A stretch of DNA of 64,000 nucleotides, from NCBI GenBank assembly GCA_036015235.1, contig CP107926.1, positions 1,488,001 to 1,552,000 of the forward strand, given 5' to 3'. The stretch is from Streptomyces sp. NBC_00433. Its GTDB lineage: Bacteria; Actinomycetota; Actinomycetes; Streptomycetales; Streptomycetaceae. Position numbers and translations under genes: made by a program. The notes beneath the pieces were generated by a model, which was given only the letters and a program-made list of their open reading frames with translations, did no database searches and was not told where the DNA came from. Shown here in pieces: positions 53,789-63,626 of the stretch; the first letter of the stretch is position 1; each line of letters opens with the position of its first letter.

Positions 53789-56446
53789 ATGTCGATGTCC
53801 CACCCCGCGAGAAGCGCCGCCACGGGCTTCCGCAAACTCGGCCGTGGCGCCGCCGCCCTGGGCGCCGCCGCGGCCTTCGTACTGCTGGGCGTTCAGACGC
53901 CCGCGCAGGCGGCACCGGCCTCCGGCTCCGTACCCGTGCAGACCTCGACGGCCGCGGCGTCGACGCCCGCCGCGACCGACCCGGCGCAGCAGGATGACGG
54001 GACGGAGCTCGAACCCGTCTGCGGGACACCGAGCCCCGGCCACGCAACCTGCCTCGCGATGCGGGTGGCGGACGAGACTCCCGTAAGGAGGCTCAGCAGC
54101 GCGGCCACCCCCGACGGGCTGGGCCCGCGGGACATCCAGGGCGCCTACGGCCTGCCCGCGAACGGCGGCGCCGGCCAGACCATAGCCATCGTCGACGCGT
54201 ACGACAACCCGAACGCGGAGGCCGACCTTGCGGTCTACCGCGAGCAGTACGGCCTGCCGGCCTGCACGACCGCCAACGGCTGCTTCAGGAAGGTCGACCA
54301 GCGCGGCGGCACCTCCTACCCGCAGCCCAGCAACGGGTGGGCCGGTGAGATATCCCTCGACCTGGACATGGTGTCCGCCACCGCCCCGGCGGCGAACATC
54401 CTGCTCATCGAGACCAGCAACGACGGCATGGAGAATCTCGCCGCCGGTGTCGACCGGGCGGTCGCCATGGGCGCGAAGTTCGTCTCGAACTCGTACGGCA
54501 GGGTGGGCGACTTCGCCACCGACCTGGCCACCTACGGAGCCTCCTACGACCACCCCGGCGTCGCCGTGGTCGCGGCGACCGGCGACAACCGGTACGGCGT
54601 CATGTTCCCCTCGACGCTGCCGTACGTGACCGCCGTGGGCGGCACCAACCTGACCCCCGCGCCGGACACCGCCCGCGGCTGGACGGAGACGGTCTGGTCG
54701 CGCGACAACTACGGGCCCGGCTCCGGCTGCGCGACGTACCAGGCCAAGCCGGACTACCAGCAGGACACCGGGTGCAGCGGCCGCAGCGTCGCGGACGTCT
54801 CCGCGGTCGCTGACAACGTTGCCGTCTACAGCACGTACGGCACGAAGGTGATCGGCTGGCAGCGCTTCGGAGGCACCAGCGCCTCCAGCCCGCTGATCGC
54901 CGCGGTGTACGCCCTCGCGGGTGCCCCGCGCCCGGGCACCTACCCCTCCGCCTACCCGTACGCGACCGGCGGCGCCGGGCTCAACGACGTCACCTCCGGC
55001 ACCAACGGCACCTGCAGCGTCACGTACCTGTGCAACGCCGGCGCCGGCTACGACGGTCCGACGGGCCTCGGCACCCCCGCGGGCCTGGGCGCGTTCCGCA
55101 GCGGTCCGCACGGCACGCTCTCCGGCACCGTCACGGACGCCGCGACGGGCAAGCCGGTCGCCCACGCCGAGATCGGCTCGGGCCTGAACGTCGCCACGAC
55201 GGACAGCCAGGGCGCGTACCAGCTGGACCTGCCGGCCGGTGACATCACGGACCTGACGGTCCGGGCCTTCGGCTACACCACGCCCAGCCCCGTCCCCCTC
55301 ACCATGGCCGACGGGCAGTCGCTGACCCGTGACTTCCGGCTGGCCGCGATCCCGCGGAAGAAGGTCCACGGCACCGTGACGGACGGCTCCGGCCACGGCT
55401 GGCCGCTCTATGCGAAGGTCGCGGTGGACGGGTCACCCGAAGCCCCGGTCTGGACCGATCCCGCCACCGGCGACTACGAGCTCTCCCTGCCCGAGGGCGC
55501 CTCCTACGGCCTGAGCGTCATGGCCGGCTCGCCCGGCTACGAGCCCGCCGAACGGACCGTCAGCGTCGCCAGGAAGAAGGTCGTCGAGGACTTCGCGCTC
55601 GCAGCGGACCCCGACGCCACCACGCCGGCGGCCGGATACACGACCAAGACCGACGGCGCGACCCAGACGTTCGACTCCACCACCTCGGCCCCGCAGGGCT
55701 GGACCGTGGTCAGCGCCCCCGGCACCGACAGCGGATGGGAGTTCGACGATCCCGGCACGCGCGGCAACGCGACCGGCGGCAGCGGCTCCTTCGCCGTCGT
55801 GGAGAGCGACAACGGGCCGATCGGCCCGCACCAGGACTCGCAGCTGATCAGCCCGGTCTACGACTTCTCCGGCGACCGGTCGGCCGAGCTCGACTTCAAG
55901 ACGGCCTTCGTCTACAACCCGAACCAGCAGCAGATGAGCGTGGACGTCACCACCGACGGCGGCGCCACCTGGAAGACCGCCTGGGCCAGTTCCTCCTCGG
56001 GCGGCGGGAGCTACGACCACGAGTCCGTGCACGTCCCGCTGCGCGATTACGTCGGACACAAGGTGCAGCTGCGGTTCCACTTCGTGGCCAACTGGGGCTA
56101 CTTCTGGTCCGTCGACGACGTCTACGTCGGGACGCGCAACCTGGTCCCGGTCTCCGGCGGCCTGGCGGTCGGCGTCGTCAGCGACAGCGACACCGGCGCC
56201 GGCCTGGTCGGAGCCACCGTGGCCGATCCGGGGAACCCGGACGTGACGGCGGTCACCGTCGCGACCCCCGACGACCCGGCCGTCGGTGACGGCTTCTACA
56301 CCCTGTTCGTCGCCGATCCCGGCAAGCACACCCTGCGGGCGGCCGACCCCGGCTACCTCACCGCGGACCACAAGGCCAAGGTGCGCGCCGACGGCACGGT
56401 CCGTACGGACCTCCGGCTGAAGGCCGCACCGGCGACGTCGGGCTGA
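53789..56446 (+). CDS. Secreted S53 (sedolisin-type) protease
   Basis: An 885-residue exported protein paralogous to the one at 22854. ATG at 53789 or 53795. A signal peptide ends near residue 42 (TPAQAA). The S53 domain has Glu187 and Asp191 (WAGEISLDLD), Asp266 in AATGDNRYG and Ser364 in GGTSASSP, with only a short pro-region. Two carboxypeptidase-regulatory-like domains (about 440-600), a jelly-roll segment (about 625-780) and a third regulatory-like domain follow. The Kelch repeats of the larger paralogue are absent. It has its own promoter and terminator; substrate unknown. Confidence 0.9.
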   Translation: MSMSHPARSAATGFRKLGRGAAALGAAAAFVLLGVQTPAQAAPASGSVPVQTSTAAASTPAATDPAQQDDGTELEPVCGTPSPGHATCLAMRVADETPVRRLSSAATPDGLGPRDIQGAYGLPANGGAGQTIAIVDAYDNPNAEADLAVYREQYGLPACTTANGCFRKVDQRGGTSYPQPSNGWAGEISLDLDMVSATAPAANILLIETSNDGMENLAAGVDRAVAMGAKFVSNSYGRVGDFATDLATYGASYDHPGVAVVAATGDNRYGVMFPSTLPYVTAVGGTNLTPAPDTARGWTETVWSRDNYGPGSGCATYQAKPDYQQDTGCSGRSVADVSAVADNVAVYSTYGTKVIGWQRFGGTSASSPLIAAVYALAGAPRPGTYPSAYPYATGGAGLNDVTSGTNGTCSVTYLCNAGAGYDGPTGLGTPAGLGAFRSGPHGTLSGTVTDAATGKPVAHAEIGSGLNVATTDSQGAYQLDLPAGDITDLTVRAFGYTTPSPVPLTMADGQSLTRDFRLAAIPRKKVHGTVTDGSGHGWPLYAKVAVDGSPEAPVWTDPATGDYELSLPEGASYGLSVMAGSPGYEPAERTVSVARKKVVEDFALAADPDATTPAAGYTTKTDGATQTFDSTTSAPQGWTVVSAPGTDSGWEFDDPGTRGNATGGSGSFAVVESDNGPIGPHQDSQLISPVYDFSGDRSAELDFKTAFVYNPNQQQMSVDVTTDGGATWKTAWASSSSGGGSYDHESVHVPLRDYVGHKVQLRFHFVANWGYFWSVDDVYVGTRNLVPVSGGLAVGVVSDSDTGAGLVGATVADPGNPDVTAVTVATPDDPAVGDGFYTLFVADPGKHTLRAADPGYLTADHKAKVRADGTVRTDLRLKAAPATSG

Positions 56447-56480
56447 CCTGACGTCGGGCTGACCTCCCCCCGCCAACGGC

Positions 56481-56530
56481 GGGTGCCCCCGACCGGCCCC
56501 GGCGTGACCGGGACCCGGGCGGGGGCACCC
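56481..56530 (+). terminator. Terminator hairpin of the second S53 gene
   Basis: GGGTGCCCCCG (56481-56491) pairs perfectly with CGGGGGCACCC (56520-56530), with a long GC-rich loop that can fold further. It lies 35 bases after the stop codon. Confidence 0.65.
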
Positions 56531-56829
56531 CCGCGGCCGAGGCCTCCGCCCCCGGTCGTCACGGCGCCCGCGCAGCCGGCTGCGCGCCGTCACGGCGCCG
56601 CCCGGCGGCCGGGGGCACCTCGGCTCAGGCCGCGTCCGGGTCACCGGGGCGGTCGCCGGCCCCGCGCACGGTGACGACCGCGATCCCGCAGAACCTGACA
56701 ACACACCGCTTGATCGGCCGACCGGGCTCCGCCCTCCGCGCGGCGTCAGGCGAACTGCCGCTGGCGCGCTCCGGATCGAGCAGAGAGAGGGCGATCCGCG
56801 ATGTCGGTCTCGCCCAGCAGGTCGAATCC
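56531..56829. other. Spacer left of the IS1380 element
   Basis: About 300 bases without a supported gene. A minus-strand stretch (LLGETDIADRPLSARSGAR) looks protein-like but is stopped by TAG at the element boundary; joining it to the other flank of the element does not restore a frame. Confidence 0.35.
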
Positions 56830-56833
56830 CTAA

Positions 56834-58492
56834 CCTCGCGCTTTCGCGACTGCGGGTGTCCGATGCTTGATCAAATAAGCGAGGAGCGCATCTGACCTGG
56901 GACGATGGGACTTGTCTAGGATCCATGTCGTCGTCAGGAAAGCTGCACTCCTCAGGTGAAGAAGACTACCGGGTCGTACCCCCGTGTCCGGGTCGAGGGC
57001 GGTGGCCGGCAAGTGGTCTCCCAGGCCGGGGCCGTGCTGCTGGCGGAGACGGTCCGCAAGACCGGGCTGGACAGTGCGATATCAGCGGCTTTGGCGCCAT
57101 GGCGAAAGCAGCGGGCGGTGCACGATCCAGGCAAGATCCTGCTGGATATGGCGCTCGCGGTGGCGCTGGGCGGGGACTGCCTGTCCGATGTCGCCATGCT
57201 GCGGGCCGAGCCGGCGGTGTTCGGGCCAGTGGCCTCCGACCCGACCATCTCCCGCCTGGTCGACACGCTTGCCGGCAGCGGGAAGCGCGCGCTGGCCGCG
57301 ATCCGCCAGGCCCGCGCCCAGGTCCGCGAACATGTCTGGGCGTTGGCCGGGGACACCGCCCCCGACCAGGGCGGACAGGTGATCGTGGACCTGGACGGGG
57401 TACTGGTGATCGCGCACTCGGACAAGCAGGACGCCGCAGCGACCTGGAAGCGGACCTTCGGCCACCACCCGATCATGGCCTTCGTCGACCACGGGGCGGG
57501 CGGCGCCGGTGAACCGGTGGCGGGCCTGCTGCGAGCGGGGAACGCGGGCAGCAACACCGCCGCCGACCACATCACCGCCACCCAACAGGCCTTGGCTCAG
57601 CTCCCGAAGAGGTTCCGGCGCGGGCGCCGCACACTGATCCGCACCGACTCCGGCGGCGGCACCCACGAGTTCGTCAACTGGCTCGCGGCGCGGGGCCGGT
57701 GGCTGTCGTACTCGGTCGGCATGACCATCACCGACACCATCCACCAGACCGTACTGAAGGTCCCAGCATCGGCCTGGACCCCGGCCGTCGAACCTGGTGG
57801 CGAGGTCCGCGACGGCGCCTGGGTAGCCGAGATCAGCGGAGACTGCCTGAAGGGGTGGCCGAAGGGAATGCGGCTGATCGTCCGCAAGGAACGCCCACAC
57901 CCCGGAGCCCAACTGCGCTTCACCGACGCCGACGGCATGCGCTTGACCTGCTTTGCCACCAACACCCCCGGCGAGGCCATCGCCGGGCTCGAACTGCGCC
58001 ACCGCCAGCGCGCCCGCTGCGAGGACCGCATCCGAGACGCCCGCTCCACCGGCCTGCGCAACCTCCCGCTCCACGGCCTCGCCCAGAACCAGATCTGGCT
58101 GGAGATCGTCCAGCTCGCCCTGGACCTGCTGGCCTGGATGCCGATGCTCGCCCTGACCGGCAAGACCCGCCGCTGGGAATCCAAGAAGCTTCGCTTCCGC
58201 CTGTTCTCAGCCGCCGCGCAACTCGTCACCACCGGCCGCAGCCGCTACCTCCGCCTCGCGGCGCACTGGCCCTGGACCGACGTGATCACCGCAGCGGCCG
58301 ACCGGCTCCAAGCCCTGCCGAGCCCCGGCTGACCAGCACCTTCGAGTCCCTGCGGACAGCATCACCCCACCGGAGCAGTGGAACCCGGCGCCTACCCGAC
58401 GCGACAGCCGGGCCACCACCATTCTCACAACCAGCCCGCAACAGAGAAACGGCCCGCCGCAGAAACCGACGGACCGTCATGCAAGATCGAGG
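56834..58492. mobile_element. IS1380-family insertion sequence with 4-bp target duplication
   Basis: Imperfect inverted ends, CCTCGCGCTTTCGCGAC at 56834-56850 and the complement of GTCATGCAAGATCGAGG at 58476-58492 (12 of 17 matching), enclose one transposase gene. The direct repeat CTAA flanks the element (56830-56833 and 58493-58496), as expected for this family. The size is 1659 bp. The intact gene and the target duplication suggest a fairly recent insertion. Confidence 0.82.
56956..58332 (+). CDS. IS1380-family transposase
   Basis: A 458-residue DDE transposase starting at GTG 56956 (KKTTGSYPRVRVEGGGRQVV). The catalytic core includes VIVDLDGVLVIAHSDKQDAA (first Asp), LIRTDSGGGTHEFVNWLAAR (second Asp) and the later Glu region (ARCEDRIRDARSTGLRNLPL). 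The closing NQIWLEIVQLALDLLAWMPM block is typical of the family. It appears complete and fills the element. Confidence 0.92.
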   Translation: MKKTTGSYPRVRVEGGGRQVVSQAGAVLLAETVRKTGLDSAISAALAPWRKQRAVHDPGKILLDMALAVALGGDCLSDVAMLRAEPAVFGPVASDPTISRLVDTLAGSGKRALAAIRQARAQVREHVWALAGDTAPDQGGQVIVDLDGVLVIAHSDKQDAAATWKRTFGHHPIMAFVDHGAGGAGEPVAGLLRAGNAGSNTAADHITATQQALAQLPKRFRRGRRTLIRTDSGGGTHEFVNWLAARGRWLSYSVGMTITDTIHQTVLKVPASAWTPAVEPGGEVRDGAWVAEISGDCLKGWPKGMRLIVRKERPHPGAQLRFTDADGMRLTCFATNTPGEAIAGLELRHRQRARCEDRIRDARSTGLRNLPLHGLAQNQIWLEIVQLALDLLAWMPMLALTGKTRRWESKKLRFRLFSAAAQLVTTGRSRYLRLAAHWPWTDVITAAADRLQALPSPG

Positions 58493-58542
58493 CTAACGGG
58501 GACTCGCGCTCCTGTCAGGCGATGGTGGGCGCGCCGAGCAGT

Positions 58543-59055
58543 TCAGGTGTGCGAACCCGCCCATGGGACGCAGGCATAGTCTCCCGAAACCCCCACCACA
58601 CTGGTGCCCGAACCATTCTGAATGCAGACCCCTGCCCTGTTGAAGAAAGCCCCGGCAGAAGCGTCGTAACGCCACGCCTGAAGATTGCTTCCATCCACAC
58701 AGGATCGCATATATACAGGCTGGCCAGGGCCGTCAACCGTGAGGCAAAAATGGTTGAGGTAGGGGGCACCACTTTCGCCGAACTCCCCGACATTATCGAG
58801 CTGATTGTAGTGGTCGGAATTATTGGTTATGAAGACCCACTCCTGGTAAGCGCTGCCGCCGACACAAGGCCCTACGAACGTGCCGGCCGTCGGACCGGAG
58901 AACTTCCCGCCCGTCAGGCACCCCTCGTGGCTGCCGTCATAGACAGTCTGGAATTTCCAGAACGCATCAGACGCTTGAGCGGGAGACAGGGCGGACACGC
59001 TCAGACCGACCGCCACGGTCGTGGCGAGAAACACTCTTGCAATCCACTTACCCAC
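58543..59055 (-). CDS. Small secreted ricin-type lectin-like protein
   Basis: A 170-residue exported protein, GTG at 59055 after GGAGAG. A signal peptide ends near residue 28 (SPAQAS). The mature part looks like a divergent single beta-trefoil: CLTGGKFSGPTAGTFVGPCV, YQEWVF, HFCLTVDGPG, SNLQAWRYD, VCIQNGSG, YACVPW. QxW-type motifs are weakened to QEW and QAW. There is no enzymatic domain. Its AT content is higher than its neighbours, and it lies just beyond the IS1380 element. Confidence 0.75.
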   Translation of the reverse strand: MGKWIARVFLATTVAVGLSVSALSPAQASDAFWKFQTVYDGSHEGCLTGGKFSGPTAGTFVGPCVGGSAYQEWVFITNNSDHYNQLDNVGEFGESGAPYLNHFCLTVDGPGQPVYMRSCVDGSNLQAWRYDASAGAFFNRAGVCIQNGSGTSVVGVSGDYACVPWAGSHT

Positions 59056-59756
59056 AAGAACTCTCCTTGGTTCACTGCAATATTGGACAACCTGGAACGG
59101 AAGACCGACTTGCGTCCATGTTCTATGGCATGCCATGCGCGGCCTGTCCTTGCCTGAGCGCCGCGTTTCGACGGGCGGACTCTCTCAGGTTTTTTTGCCT
59201 CCCCCAGGCCGGGATCAGAAAGTGCCGCGCCTCCGTCCGGCACGTGGCCGATCTGCCGACATCGAATGTGCAGGCTTGTGACGTTGCCTGGCCTGCCGCC
59301 GTCGCGCCAAACAATGCCGCTATACCCTGACCAACACATGACCGGGACATGACCAAGGGATGATCGGGGATGATGGGGCTCGGCGTGCCGCCGCGGATCT
59401 CCTGTAAAGCAGGGTTCACCCGCCCGCCCGTCACCTGACAGCGCTGCCACGTCCGAGTCGGAGCGTGACCGGGGACGGCGCCCCGCAGCGCACTTGACCG
59501 GGTGAGATCGACGGGCAGTCAGAGGCCGCGTACGCAGGCCGACAAGCTCGGCGAGGGCCGGGGCGGGGAGCTCGACGCACTCGGCATGCGCTGGGGGTTC
59601 GGTGGCGTCAGTCGTCGCGGAGGCAGCGGGGGTGTTCCTGCGGCAGAGGGCGGGGGGCGGCCGGCAGGCTGGGACCGCCGGTGTAGCCCCATTCGAGAAC
59701 GTGACGGTGCGGCCGGGCTCCATGGTGGCCCGTGCCTGGTACAGGAAGCCGCGCCC
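59056..59756. other. Gene-poor region upstream of the lectin gene
   Basis: Seven hundred bases without a supported gene. A run of seven T at about 59191-59197, after CAGG, is unusual in this DNA. No transposon or operator motif was recognised. Confidence 0.4.
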
Positions 59757-60616
59757 TCAAGCGGCATGTTGGTACTCGTGGAGGATGCCGCCAAGTCGGT
59801 CGTGTTTTCGTATGTCGAGGCGGACGATCTGCTCCGGATGGGTGATTGGTGCGGGTAGCGGGTGCCGTGGACGGGCGTTGGCGATGCCCTGATGCGGGCG
59901 GTGCTCGTTGTAGGACTGCTCGAACTCGCGTAGCACGTGGAGGAGGTGTCGGTGGTTCCAGATGAGTGTGCGGTCCAGCAGTTCTCGTCGGCAGGTCTCC
60001 ACCCAGCGTTCCATGATCGCGTTCATGCGCGGTACGCGCACGCCGCTGGGGACTGCCTCGATCCCGGCGTCGGTGAGAGTCGGGCTCCTGACAGGGTGAC
60101 GGTTTCGAAAAAGTCGCAGGCCAGGAGGGCGTCGCTTGGGAAGCGCAGGAAGTCCGCCCAGGTGTTCGACGCGCGCTTGGGGGCAGGCGGGATGCCGGCG
60201 TCCCGAAGAATTTCCCAGACCGTTGAGGCGGCTACTTTTACTCCGAGGACGAGCAGTTCGCCGTGCAGGCGCCGGTAGCCCCAACTGGGGTTCTCCCGGG
60301 CCAGGCGCAGGACCAGGGCTCGGATGGAGCGGACGGTGCGCGGTCGGCCCCCGCGATGGGGCCTGGATCGAGCGGCGTGCCGGAGGGCGACCAGGTCACG
60401 GTGCCAGCGCAGGACCGTATCCGGCCGTACCAGCAACCGCATACGCCGAAGTACGTCCTTCGGGGTGCCGTGCAGGATCGCTGCCAGGAACGCCCGATCG
60501 CCCGCTGTGAAGCCGATTCTCTGGCCGTTCAGTTGCCGCTCCAGGATCGTGATCTGATGGCGAAGGGCCAGGATCTCCGCGTCCTTGTCCCGCTCGTTCG
60601 CCGGTAGCAGGTGCAA
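59757..60616 (-). pseudogene. Integrase-core transposase with internal deletion
   Basis: The N-terminal two-thirds (RDKDAEILALRHQITILERQ; RENPSWGYRRLHGELLVLGV; FLRFPSDALLACDFFETVTL) stop at LSGARLS. The C-terminal third (MNAIMERWVETCRRELLDRT; LREFEQSYNEHRPHQGIANA; IRKHDRLGGILHEYQHAA) is in a different frame. About 60 residues of the catalytic core, including the second catalytic Asp region, are missing. The ends of the element were not found. The same transposase type left small pieces at 34258 and 53240. Confidence 0.82.
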
Positions 60617-60800
60617 GGCCCGAGGCGTGTGCGGCGGCCCTCGGCTGGTTCGCAGGGGCGTGTCGGGGTGAGCCGGTGGTGCTGTGCACGCAGACCGCCG
60701 ACGCCGGCTCGATGCGGCTGGCGGCGAAGCTGGGGTTCACCGAGGTGGAGCAGTTCGAGGGGTGGGGCGCCGAGCAGGGGCTCGGTATGTGGTCCCCGCC
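60617..60800 (+). pseudogene. GNAT acetyltransferase C-terminal fragment
   Basis: The frame reads PEACAAALGWFAGACRGEPV then VLCTQTADAGSMRLAAKLGF and TEVEQFEGWGAEQGLGMWSP, the C-terminal third of a GNAT domain (acetyl-CoA contacts and SMRLAxxLGF). It begins exactly where the broken transposase starts, so the element, or its loss, probably removed the N-terminal part. Confidence 0.65.
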
Positions 60801-60888
60801 CACGCTGTCCCGCCGACCTCGCGGCGCGGGCGCTCGACGCCGTAGGTGGACGGCCTCGGTTCCGCTCCTGACGGGCGTGCCGACCGGC

Positions 60889-60930
60889 CGGCGCCGAGAA
60901 CCGGATGTTGCCTGTCCGGCTTCGGCGCCG
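60889..60930 (-). terminator. Likely terminator of the GH27 gene
   Basis: CGGCGCCGA (60889-60897) and TCGGCGCCG (60922-60930) form a perfect 9-bp stem with a 24-base loop that can pair further (CCGGA/TCCGG). It lies 65-106 bases beyond the GH27 stop on the minus strand. Confidence 0.5.
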
Positions 60931-60995
60931 TCGGGAAGGCGTCGGGCCTGTCCGCTTTCAGATCGTGTCGTACGTCCTCACCCGAGGAGTCCGTG

Positions 60996-62612
60996 TCATG
61001 GGCTGGTGCAGGTGAGCGAGGGCGTGTTCGGGGTGCCGTTGGCGAGGAAGCCGAAGGTGGTGGAGGCGGACGGCTGTAGTGATCCGTTGTAGGAGACGTT
61101 GGTGACCCTGGCCGTCGAGCCGCTCGTGGTGAGGGTGCCGTTCCACACCTGGGTGATGCTCTGCCCGCTGCCGAGGGTCCATCCGACGGTCCAGCCGCTG
61201 ACGGGCGCGTTGCCGGCCGTCACCTTGACTTCTCCCTGGAAGCCGCCCGACCAACTGTTGGTGGTGGTGTACGTGGCGGTGCAGGCGCCTTCCGTGGTGC
61301 CACCGGTCGTGCCACCGGTGGTGGTCCCCCCGGTCGTCGTGCCGCCAGACGTCGTGCCGCCGGTGGTTGCACCGTCGCTGACGCGGTACATAACTGTGCC
61401 GTGGGCCGGCACGGAGGCGCTGATGAAGCCGGTGTTGTTGGTGGAGGTGACTCCCGACCACAGGTCGGTCAGGGTGGAGAAGGAGACTCCGTCGCCGCCG
61501 TCCTTGCCGATCGCGGTGGTGGTGGTGGAGATGGTGGCGGTGGAGCCCGTCTCGTTGAACAGGGCCACGGAGACGTCGCCGTTGGCCAGCGGCTTGGCCA
61601 GCACGTCATGACCGTTCGACGAGGAGACCATGGTGCCCTGCCGGCCCAGCGAGTCCTGGTCGACCGCGATCACCCGGGAGTTGGTGTAGATCGACAGGGT
61701 GTCGGCACTGGCAGAGGCGATGTTGGTGCCGGCGATCAGCGGTGCGGCCATCTCGGCCCAGAGGCTGAACTCGCTGCGGGCTTCGGTGGTGGAGAGTCCG
61801 TTGTTGCCGACTTCGAGCATGTCGGGGTCGTTCCAGTGGCCGGGTCCTGCATAGGAGGCCAGGCCGACGTTGCTGTGGAAGATCGACAGCATGCTGGACC
61901 AGCTGGCGTTGATGTCACCGGTGGTGCGCCAGCTGTTGCCGACGTTCGTCCCCCAGGTCCATACGCTGTCCTGGCCCCAGTTGCACAGGCTGTACACGAT
62001 CGGCCGGCCGGTCGCGGCCAGGGCGTCGCGCATGGCGGTGTACCGGGACTGGGCGTTGACGCCGTTGTTGTTGCAGTTGTCGTACTTGAGGTAGTCCACG
62101 CCCCAGGAGGCGAACGACTGGGCGTCGACGGTCTCGTGGCCGAGGCTGCCGGGGTAGCCGGCGCAGGTGGCGGTGCCGGCGTCCTCGTAGATGCCCAGTT
62201 TCAGGCCGAGCGAATGGACGTAGTCGGCGGTGCCCTTGATGCCGTCGGGGAACTTGGCGGGGTCGGGGACCAGCCGGCCGGAGGAGTCCCGGGAGTGGGT
62301 CAGCCAGCAGTCGTCGATGTTGACGTAGGTGTACCCGGCCGCCTGCATGCCGTTGGTGTGCATGGCCTGGGCGGTGGACTTGATGAGCGACTCGGAGACA
62401 TTGCAGCCGTAGGCGTTCCAGTCGTTGAAGCCCATCTGCGGCGTGAGCGCCAGCCCATTGCCGAGCGCTGCCGCCGGCTGGGTACCGCCTGCGACGACCA
62501 GCGGGACGAAGAGGGACAGGAGAAGCCCGGTGCAAGCCAGGGCTATCGCCCGTGGAGTCGCGGCCAGGCGCTGGAGGGCACGCGCTCTTGTGGGGACTGT
62601 CTCATGGGTCAT
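60996..62612 (-). CDS. Secreted GH27 alpha-galactosidase with CBM2
   Basis: A 538-residue exported enzyme, ATG at 62612. A signal peptide ends near residue 49 (QPAAA). The GH27 barrel begins LALTPQMGFNDWNAYGCNV. The nucleophile is Asp178 in GVDYLKYDNC and the acid/base Asp233 in SWRTTGDINASW; AGPGHWNDPDMLEVGN is conserved. A beta-sandwich follows, then a Thr/Gly linker (about 405-435) and a C-terminal CBM2 module (CTATYTTTNSWSGGFQGEVK ... VTNVSYNGSL) that binds cellulose or xylan. It would release galactose from galactomannan or raffinose-type sugars at plant fibre. A LacI-type palindrome at 62744-62759 upstream suggests sugar control. Confidence 0.93.
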   Translation of the reverse strand: MTHETVPTRARALQRLAATPRAIALACTGLLLSLFVPLVVAGGTQPAAALGNGLALTPQMGFNDWNAYGCNVSESLIKSTAQAMHTNGMQAAGYTYVNIDDCWLTHSRDSSGRLVPDPAKFPDGIKGTADYVHSLGLKLGIYEDAGTATCAGYPGSLGHETVDAQSFASWGVDYLKYDNCNNNGVNAQSRYTAMRDALAATGRPIVYSLCNWGQDSVWTWGTNVGNSWRTTGDINASWSSMLSIFHSNVGLASYAGPGHWNDPDMLEVGNNGLSTTEARSEFSLWAEMAAPLIAGTNIASASADTLSIYTNSRVIAVDQDSLGRQGTMVSSSNGHDVLAKPLANGDVSVALFNETGSTATISTTTTAIGKDGGDGVSFSTLTDLWSGVTSTNNTGFISASVPAHGTVMYRVSDGATTGGTTSGGTTTGGTTTGGTTGGTTEGACTATYTTTNSWSGGFQGEVKVTAGNAPVSGWTVGWTLGSGQSITQVWNGTLTTSGSTARVTNVSYNGSLQPSASTTFGFLANGTPNTPSLTCTSP

Positions 62613-62743
62613 GGTTTCGTCGACCTCCTGGCCGAGCTGAGTGGGGGGAGAAGGCCCTGAGTCGCCCCGTCCGGCGGGCCCGGTCCTGCGGGGAGAGGGA
62701 AGGGGCAGACATCAGCTGTCCCTCCAGACGGGCTGGCAGGTCC

Positions 62744-62759
62744 TGTTGATGCGCCAACA
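62744..62759. promoter_or_regulatory. LacI-type operator upstream of the GH27 gene
   Basis: TGTTGATGCGCCAACA is a near-perfect 16-bp palindrome (two symmetric mismatched pairs) about 130 bases upstream of the GH27 start. Its arms (TGTTG/CAACA) differ from the four other operator types in this window, and no LacI gene is adjacent, so its regulator is probably encoded elsewhere. Confidence 0.55.
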
Positions 62760-63146
62760 CCGTAGTGAGTGATACATGGGATGTCGCTGCGGCACAAGGC
62801 CCGAAGGAGAGGGCCAGGTCCCATTGTCAACGCTCACATCGCCCGGATCAACGGGGAGGCATGGGATCCCCGTCGAGTGCGGGGTGCCGAAGTGCCGCGC
62901 CTCTGCGAGGGCCCTTGACGGGCGCTCCGTCCGCGTTGCGCGCGGCACGCCCTCGATCACCGAGGCGAGCTCGGAGGCGGAGGGTTCGGCTACCGCTGTG
63001 GGTCAGGTGTCAGTGCCTGTGGGGTGCCGAAACTGGCGCAGGGTCCCTGATCAGGCTCTTTGCGGTTCCAGCTGATCATGGCATGCCCCGCCGACCGGTC
63101 TCGTGTCGCCGGGAGAGGGGCAGCGATCAGGGCGAATCGGATTCCC
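62760..63146. other. Gene-poor spacer between GH27 and MarR genes
   Basis: I see no supported gene. A TTGACA on the minus strand (complement of 62825-62830) could be a -35 box for the GH27 gene, but no good -10 follows. Confidence 0.4.
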
Positions 63147-63614
63147 TCAGCTAGGACCTTCTGCGTTTTCCAGCTTGGCCCATATCCGGGAGATGGCAGC
63201 GATGTCATCGTCGTTGAGCGGATCGACGAAATATTTCTTGACCGAAGCTTCGAAGGTCCGTCTGACTGTCTCGGCGAAGTGCCGTCCGCTCTTGGTGAAG
63301 CTGATGAGCGACACCCGACCGTCGCCTTGGTCGGCTCCACGTTGTAGGTGCCCCGCATCGATCAGTTCCTGGACCAACCGTGATGCTCTGGTCGGGCTGA
63401 CGCTGACGAGTTGGCCAGACAGACCTCGAACCGACTGAGGCTCGGCCTCCAGGAGCCAGCACAGGATCTCGACGGTGCTGAACGAGATCTTGTGCTGGTC
63501 CATCAGCACGGCGTCGATCCGCCCGGTGACCGTGGCGTGGGTGAACAGCAGCGCGAACCAGCCGTTGACCTGGTCCGGGGAGATGATTCGCGGTTGCGAC
63601 ACGGGTGCCCTCAC
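63147..63614 (-). CDS. MarR-family transcriptional regulator
   Basis: A 155-residue winged-helix regulator. GTG at 63614 ([20 protein letters not shown]) is preferred to the upstream ATG at 63671 because the longer form would place the inverted repeat at 63627-63641 inside the gene; both starts lack a strong ribosome site. The wing region reads [40 protein letters not shown]. It is divergent from a short-chain dehydrogenase gene at 63827, which it probably represses. Confidence 0.85.
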   Translation of the reverse strand: MRAPVSQPRIISPDQVNGWFALLFTHATVTGRIDAVLMDQHKISFSTVEILCWLLEAEPQSVRGLSGQLVSVSPTRASRLVQELIDAGHLQRGADQGDGRVSLISFTKSGRHFAETVRRTFEASVKKYFVDPLNDDDIAAISRIWAKLENAEGPS

Positions 63615-63626
63615 GATCGGCAGTAT

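Noticed and set aside
53504..55396. Minus-strand open frame of 630 codons inside the second S53 gene
   Set aside because: Same reason: antisense composition artefact, with clear catalytic motifs on the plus strand.
59185..59205. T-rich run that could end a terminator
   Set aside because: No convincing stem precedes it, and no gene ends nearby on that strand.
61315..61375. Repeated GTGGT/GTCGT units that look like a short tandem array
   Set aside because: They encode the Gly/Thr linker of the alpha-galactosidase (GGTT repeats); no CRISPR-like spacing or spacers.
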